A DNA stretch of 64,000 nt, from contig NW_006763140.1 in NCBI RefSeq assembly GCF_000264905.1, positions 1,436,702 to 1,500,701 of the forward strand, written 5' to 3'. The notes under the pieces were generated by a model. That model was not told the DNA's origin, did no database searches, and saw only the letters and a list, made by a program, of their open reading frames with translations. Within the stretch, counting starts at the first letter, position 1. Every line of letters begins with the position of its first letter. This stretch comes from Stereum hirsutum FP-91666 SS1 (taxonomy: Eukaryota; Basidiomycota; Agaricomycetes; Russulales; Stereaceae). Positions 58,381 to 64,000 of the stretch are shown piece by piece. The position numbers and the translations under genes were made by a program.

Positions 58381-61300
58381 ATGGGCCCCCTCCGAGACCG
58401 CGCGCTCTCAAACTCTCCAGAGCCAGAGTGGCCCCCACCCAGCACCAACCCCGGCCGCCCCACCACTCCCCTCCGCATCTCAAAGCGCGACTCCCATTCA
58501 CAACCGCCACAACAACAACAACAACCCCATCTCCGGCCCCATGCATCCCAGCTCTCCCGCCGCTCCTCCAACACCTACTCCAAACTCCGCACCTCCAACC
58601 TCGTCTCCCAGTCTCCCTTCCGCGCGGGCCCGCCACAGTCCCAGAGTGGCCACAACAACAACCGCCCATCCACCGTCAAGAGCCCGTCGCCGCGGAGAGT
58701 CAGTGGCGAGAAGAGACCGAGACCGAGCTCGATGGTAGAGAACGAGCAGCCCCCGCTCGGTTTCAAACGGAGGCAGTCCAGAGGTCTCGCTGGTCTCGTG
58801 CAGGCAGAGCCCGTCACAAAGTCCCCGTTCAGAGCATCCTCCGTCGACACACATGGGAGCGAGAAGGACGTGGACGACGCAGGGTTCGACACCGAGGGGG
58901 ATCTCGACGGTGACAGTGGAAATGACGACGAACCTCTCGCCCCTCCGCCCTCGAAAGCGATCCTCGTCCCGAGCCCTTCCAGTCGCTCCGCCTCGCCCAC
59001 CCGCTCCTCCCTCGTCTCCAAACGTCTCCATGGCCCACGCATCTTCGGCGGCGAGGTGGGGGGCAAGCGCCAGAGGCGCAAGACGGTCACGTTTGATGAA
59101 CAGTGCGATGTCCTCGAGTTCGACCGCGACGAGTCTTCGATGGAGGTCGACGAGCATCCCTTCGACATCTCCGACGACGACGATCACGACGATTACGGCG
59201 ATCCGGAGCCTGACGCCCTAAATGGAGGATCTCACCGACAACCCTCTGCCCATCGGCGGCCTGATCAGCACTCGCACCAACACCACCACCACGGCCAGCC
59301 TCATGAACACGACGAAGAAGAAGAGGAACCCGACGATCGCGAGCAATCGGGGCGTTACCTCCCTGCCGACGACAGCATCACTGGCCTCATGGACTCCATG
59401 CTTCAAGGTGCTGGGAGCAACGAACGGGCGTCAGCGAGGACGCCTGAACATGATGAGCTTCACGGTGCCGTCGTCCTGCCGCCGGATGCCGAGACCGAGG
59501 ACGGCGTGCCTTATGGACGTTCCCACCATGCCGAACGCGCCACCGCCACACATTCTCGTCCTGAATCCCCACTCACCCCTACCACAGCCAACACTTCGGG
59601 GACACCGTCCCGTCCCGACTCTCCACGCACGCCTACGATACACTCGTCTAATGGCAAAATTCATTCGGGACGGCGCGATGCGAGGCGCAATAGTGGCGAG
59701 CTTGGGGAACTGACGGAACAGGAGAGCGAAGGAGAGGAGGAGGGCCCTTCACACGAGGGAAAGGAGGGGGAAGAGGAGGGCGTGCCGAGGTTCGAACTGG
59801 AGAATCTGTTGCGAGATGCGCCGAAATTCGAAGGTACGCACTCTGCGCTCCTGGAACAAACAAATCACTGATGTTTTGCATCTCAGCCCGAGCCTCGGGA
59901 TCTGGATCTGGAGGCGACCCCTTCGGCGTCCCAATCACGATGAACAAGAACCGGCGGCATCGATCTCGCTCGCATTCGCCTTCGCCTGAATCCGCTGCTG
60001 AAGAGGAAGAGGAAGAGGGAAGTGATGGCGATGATGGGCAGAGTGGGGACATGCACATCGTCGAGCTGTCTTTCATGTCGTCCGTTCCCTCTGAACACGA
60101 ACACGCGCGGGAGGACTCTGTGGATCCCATTTCCAATCACCATCATCGTGCTATGCCTGCGACACCCAATTCCAAACACCGACAGCCCCCACACCCAAGA
60201 GGAGGAGGAGAAGAGGACGAAGAAGAGGGTGGGGAAGACGAGAGCAGAGACGCGTTTAATCTCTCGATTGGACACTCGGAGGTCTCGCTCACGGGCCTCG
60301 AAGCGGAGCTCGCGAACCTTGGGAGTCCGAGTCGAGAACGGGACACTACCACCACCACCACCAACGCGTCCTCTCAGTCACTGAATCTCAGTTCTCTCCC
60401 GCGCATCAATACCAACGCGAACACCACCACCAATACAAGCTTAGGACAAGACGAATCGGCACCAGCTTCGGCGTCATTGCGCAGGTCGAGGATCTCGTAT
60501 AATGATACGCCGAGGAGCAGGAGCGGCTCGCCGATGCTCGGTAATTTGGGTTTGAATGGCAGCACTAATTCTAATACGAATGTGAACTCACCGACTCAAA
60601 TTACGGACTCGCCTTTTTTGACGAGGACAGATTCGCCTTTGACGCGGTCACGTGCGGAGCCGATCGCGATACCCGCCATCAGTGGACGCGTCGCGTCGCC
60701 TTCGTTCACTGGGCGCGTTGGGTCGCCTTCACTCACTGGACGCGTTGGGTCGCCTTCACTCACTGGACGCGTTGGGTCGCCTTCACTCACTGGCCGCGTC
60801 GGTTCGCCCTCCCTCTCAGCATCTGTCACCGGGCGCGGCGGATCGCCATTCGGTCACCATGAGCTCGGATACGTCGCTGCGCGCGTCGGGTCGCCGTTGC
60901 CTCTACATCGCGGGCTGGGAGTGTTGGGTGAATCGACGAGCAGCAGTGTTGGGAGTTTGAATGGGAGTGCGAATGGGAGGGGACCGAGGATTAGGAGGGA
61001 GGATGTGCAGAGGAGGATGTTGGGGAGACGGAATACGGAGAGTCCGTCGTCTTCGGTTGGGGGGCTGGGTGTGGGTGTGGGTGTGGGTGTTGAGGGTGGC
61101 AGGAATGTCGATGTGTCGACGGAGATCGAGGACGATATCATGGGCGAACTCGAATCGGATCACGAGGGAGACGGAGAGGGTACGGAAGGACTCAAACCGC
61201 GGCCAATGAAGAGACAGGATAACCCGACTTACGACGGCGTCATGGCCATCGACCCGGACGCCCAACCCCGAGATCCACCGCGCCCGACACTACACACGCG

Positions 61301-64000
61301 CGCGTACTCCGAGTCCGCGTCTGCCTTCCTTGGCGGCGGCGTTGGGGGAGCGACGGACGCGTCGAGTTTCGTGGGGCTGGATGTTATCGATGCCGGGACG
61401 ACGTTTGATCTCGATTTGGGAAAGTGGGGATCGGTGTCGAGGTCGACTTCGAGGTCTACGGCGCGCGCCGGTGCTGGGTCGCATTCGAGGCCACGCGGCA
61501 TCGAGAGACAGAGCTCGTTGCCTGTTCCTGTTCCGGTGGGGATTCCGTTTGGAGAGGATGGGGAGATGGATTTGGATTTGGAGGAGATGGATGTGGATAT
61601 TGAGGAGGCGAGGAGCGCGTTGGATCGGCTGGTGGATGATATCGATAGTGTGGGAGCGGGCGGGTCGAGGTCGTCTAAGGGGTCTTCGTCGACGAAGGCT
61701 TCTGGGTCGAGTGTGAGTGTGGGGAAGATGAGGTTGGAGAGGACGGTTGTGGAGGTTGTGGGCGATGAGGAGGAGGGAGAGGGAGAGGGGGATTCGATGG
61801 ATGTGGATATTCAGAATGCGGAGGAGGGGGGTGAGGAGGAAGAGGAAGGTGAGGAGGACGTTGAAGAGGAAGAGGAAACGGAGGAAGATGCGACGATGTA
61901 TTTCGATGGGAAGAGGCCATCGAGTTTGGACGACGACGGTCACACTAACGGGCATGGACTTCCGGCACTCACCTTGCACGAACCATCGCCTGTGCACGCC
62001 TCCACCAGCGCATCCGCCCACACACGATCACAATCCGAAGGACTCCATCATCATCATCATACAGCCGAGTCCGCTGTTCCGCCACCACCACCTCCGAAGG
62101 ACAACATCCGGAACCGCGAACAGGCCATCATGGAGAAAAGACGCGAGCTTCGTCGTCGTGAAGAGCAGCAGGGCATGTCCGAGGAAGATAGCGAGGACGC
62201 ACCCCGATCGCGCGGACGACTGGACGTACCTGGACACAAAGGGAGCGGTGGTAGGCGGAAAGGACGCAGGAGTCTCAGTGTCGGTGATGCGGAGGATGTC
62301 GAGCGAAGGAGTGGGATGGTCGATGGGGGGAATAAGGTCAAGTCGCAGCAGCAGCAGGAAGAGGGCGGACAGTTTGGCTTGGGGGCGACGGGCGGGAAGA
62401 AGTTGTTGGGGGTGAAGAGGGAGGATGTGGATGAGGCGGATTTGAGGGATAGTATTGAGAGGGAGTTGATGAGGTTGGGTGGCGCGGCGAAGAATGTGGG
62501 TGTCTTCTTCTCTTGTGTCCGGTTTCGTTCGTTCCCTTTCTTCCCTTTTCGGCCCGCTACCGGAAGTTTTTTTTAGGGTTGTTATCGTGTGTCTGCGATC
62601 GATGGAAGCTGACTGGTGTCGTTTCCTCTTTGGACCGTCTCTTTGGCTTTGAACAGAAATATCATGTACGCGAAAGGGAGGGCACGATCTACGCTTCGTC
62701 GTCCCAGGAGATGGAGAAAGTGGGGCATATGAGCAGCGCAGGCGATGTGGACAGCGGAAAGGCGTGGCGAACGGTCAGGAGACCGTCTGACATGGTGAGC
62801 GTTTTCTTCATTTTGGTTGGCGTGCCGCGATATATATATGGTTTGATAACGAAACTGATTGTGACTTGATGTGATAATAATTCATTAGAACGAGTATGCG
62901 AAACAGTTGAAGGAATATCGAGCGCACGAGAAGCCGGGCAAGTCGAATGGCAAGGTGTTCGTGCGAGGTGAGTTTTGATAGAGGTTCAAGGTTCAAATCG
63001 TAGATCGAGACCCTGACACCGCCACCTTGGACACAGTCGTTGGCGTCATCGGTTTAAACGCCCCTATCCCACGCGAGCCAACAGCGGTGTCGTGTACGCT
63101 CAATAACGGCATTCATTTTGTTACCACGCCCGAATCTCGATTGGCCAAGGACTGCCGGATCGACCAAGAATTCGAGCTGTGAGCCTGTTCTCGTCACCCT
63201 TTCATGTTTCTCTGCAGTCTCTGATGTTCGTGAAAAACAGGATCGAGCACAGTAAACTCGAATTCACGCTCGCTCTGAAAGTCCGACCAGATCCACATAT
63301 CGTAGCACAGATCAAAGCGACCCAACCACCTCCCGCACCTCCAAAGGCCGTCCAACAACTCGCGGCCCCTCCTCCCTCCAAGGGCGGCATGCGCTCCTTC
63401 TTCTCCTCGCCCAAGAGACCCCCCAAAGCCGTCGCTCAACCCGTTCGCGTGCCACCGAAGATGCCAGAGTTCAAGTTGCCCGAGAACCTCGCGCGGTACC
63501 TCAAGCCCGACGGGACGCTCGCGCGCGCTTTTGTACAGTTCAAGGACATCGCCGGTCGATGCGACACGCGCATGTTCGAGACGAGTTATCCGTTGATTGG
63601 GCAGAGACTGGACAGCCCGGGGGGGAGGATGCAGCCGATGCAGATCGGCCAGCTCGTGCTGCGCTTTTTGAGGATTCCGATACTCGCGGGGGTGCCCGCG
63701 CATGAGCAGCCGCAGAGTTTGGAGGAGGCCAGTCGAGGGTTGAAGTACATGTCCTGGCATAAGACGACGTACTTCGAAGGGACGTTGACGCAGTACGGAG
63801 GCGATTGCTCGGTATGTTTACATATATTTCTTTCTTCTGGCGTTGGGTATGAAGACTAAAGCTGGATTGGTGTAGACATGGAGGCGTCGTCGATTCCGAA
63901 TCATTGGTTCCACTCTCGTCGCGTACAACGACGTTACAAGAAGAGCGACGGCCACCATCGACCTCCGCAAAGCCGTATCTGTGATTGATATCGAGGATGC
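58381..64000 (+). CDS. BUD4: Bud4/anillin-like septation protein (3' end outside window)
   Basis: Exons 58381-59833, 59887-62495, 62657-62794, 62889-62967, 63037-63178, 63241-63811 and 63876 to the edge encode over 1700 residues. The first 1350 are disordered, rich in Ser, Pro, acidic runs (EEEEEEGSDGDDG), Gln and His, with an internal 27-bp repeat. The conserved C-terminal part follows anillin/Bud4: KAWRTVRRPSDMNEYAKQL, SCTLNNGIHFVTTPESRLA, SKLEFTLALKVRPDP, AFVQFKDIAGRCDTR, then a PH domain starting YFEGTLTQYGGDCSTWRRRR and continuing FRIIGSTLVAYNDVTRRATA. Bud4 binds septins and organises the septation site. The stop codon lies beyond 64000. Confidence 0.87.
60684..60818 (+). repeat. Coding 27-bp minisatellite in the Bud4-like gene
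   Basis: Five 27-bp units start at 60684, 60711, 60738, 60765 and 60792. Units 2-4 are almost identical and units 1 and 5 have diverged. Each encodes the nonapeptide TGRVGSPSL, a basic/Ser-Pro motif that could be a phosphorylation site array. Confidence 0.9.

Noticed and set aside
58124..58913. Two long plus-strand ORFs across the Bud4 promoter and exon 1
   Set aside because: They are alternate frames of a GC-rich, low-complexity region. The frame starting at 58381 continues into the conserved anillin/PH part.
61290..62021. 243-codon minus-strand ORF
   Set aside because: Antisense shadow of the Bud4-like exon, Arg/His/Pro-rich with no structure of its own.

Overview
The window is nuclear DNA of a filamentous basidiomycete, most likely a mushroom-forming Agaricomycete. 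Genes are split by many short introns (mostly 45-70 nt, GT-AG, a few GC-AG), several exons are under 20 nt, the protein set is fungal (Slt2 MAP kinase, Lro1 acyltransferase, Bud4/anillin, Pos5 NADH kinase, Cpd1 phosphodiesterase), and Agaricomycete-type FtsJ-like and PARP-like families occur in local clusters. Gene models were spliced by hand from the sequence. Exon sums that keep frame and continuous family motifs across junctions are the main support. Family names are recalled, not searched.

Left end (1-3.2 kb): a tRNA-Glu, an 865-bp perfect direct repeat on both sides of a 224-bp N gap, the start of a gene cut by the gap, and a basidiomycete-type hypothetical gene. This part may be partly an assembly artefact. 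From 4.9 to 10.2 kb lie three paralogous FtsJ-like methyltransferase genes (-,+,-); a C-terminal remnant of a possible fourth lies in the repeat.

11-30 kb: mitochondrial-type NAD(H) kinase (+), a roughly 420-bp MITE with 28-bp inverted ends, a small conserved hypothetical, an Asteroid/XPG-like protein (-), a tRNA-Leu, a large Ser/Pro-rich single-pass membrane protein (-), a 1435-aa BRCT protein (-), and, divergent from it, a secreted LPMO-like protein (+).

30-50 kb: phospholipid:diacylglycerol acyltransferase (+) with 9-, 5-, 6- and 11-nt exons, a Cpd1-like cyclic phosphodiesterase (-), two tandem PARP-like genes (-) that have lost the NAD-binding His, a NAP/SET-family histone chaperone (+), a six-TM voltage-gated K+ channel (+), an AT-hook/zinc-binding nuclear protein (+), and a TMEM184/OST-alpha-type membrane protein (-).

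50-64 kb: Slt2/Mpk1 cell-wall-integrity MAP kinase (+), a four-TM protein (+), a type II membrane protein (-), and a Bud4/anillin-like protein (+) that runs off the right edge. Most genes are unrelated housekeeping genes. The paralogue clusters (FtsJ-like, PARP-like) and the unusual exon structures are the parts most worth following up.
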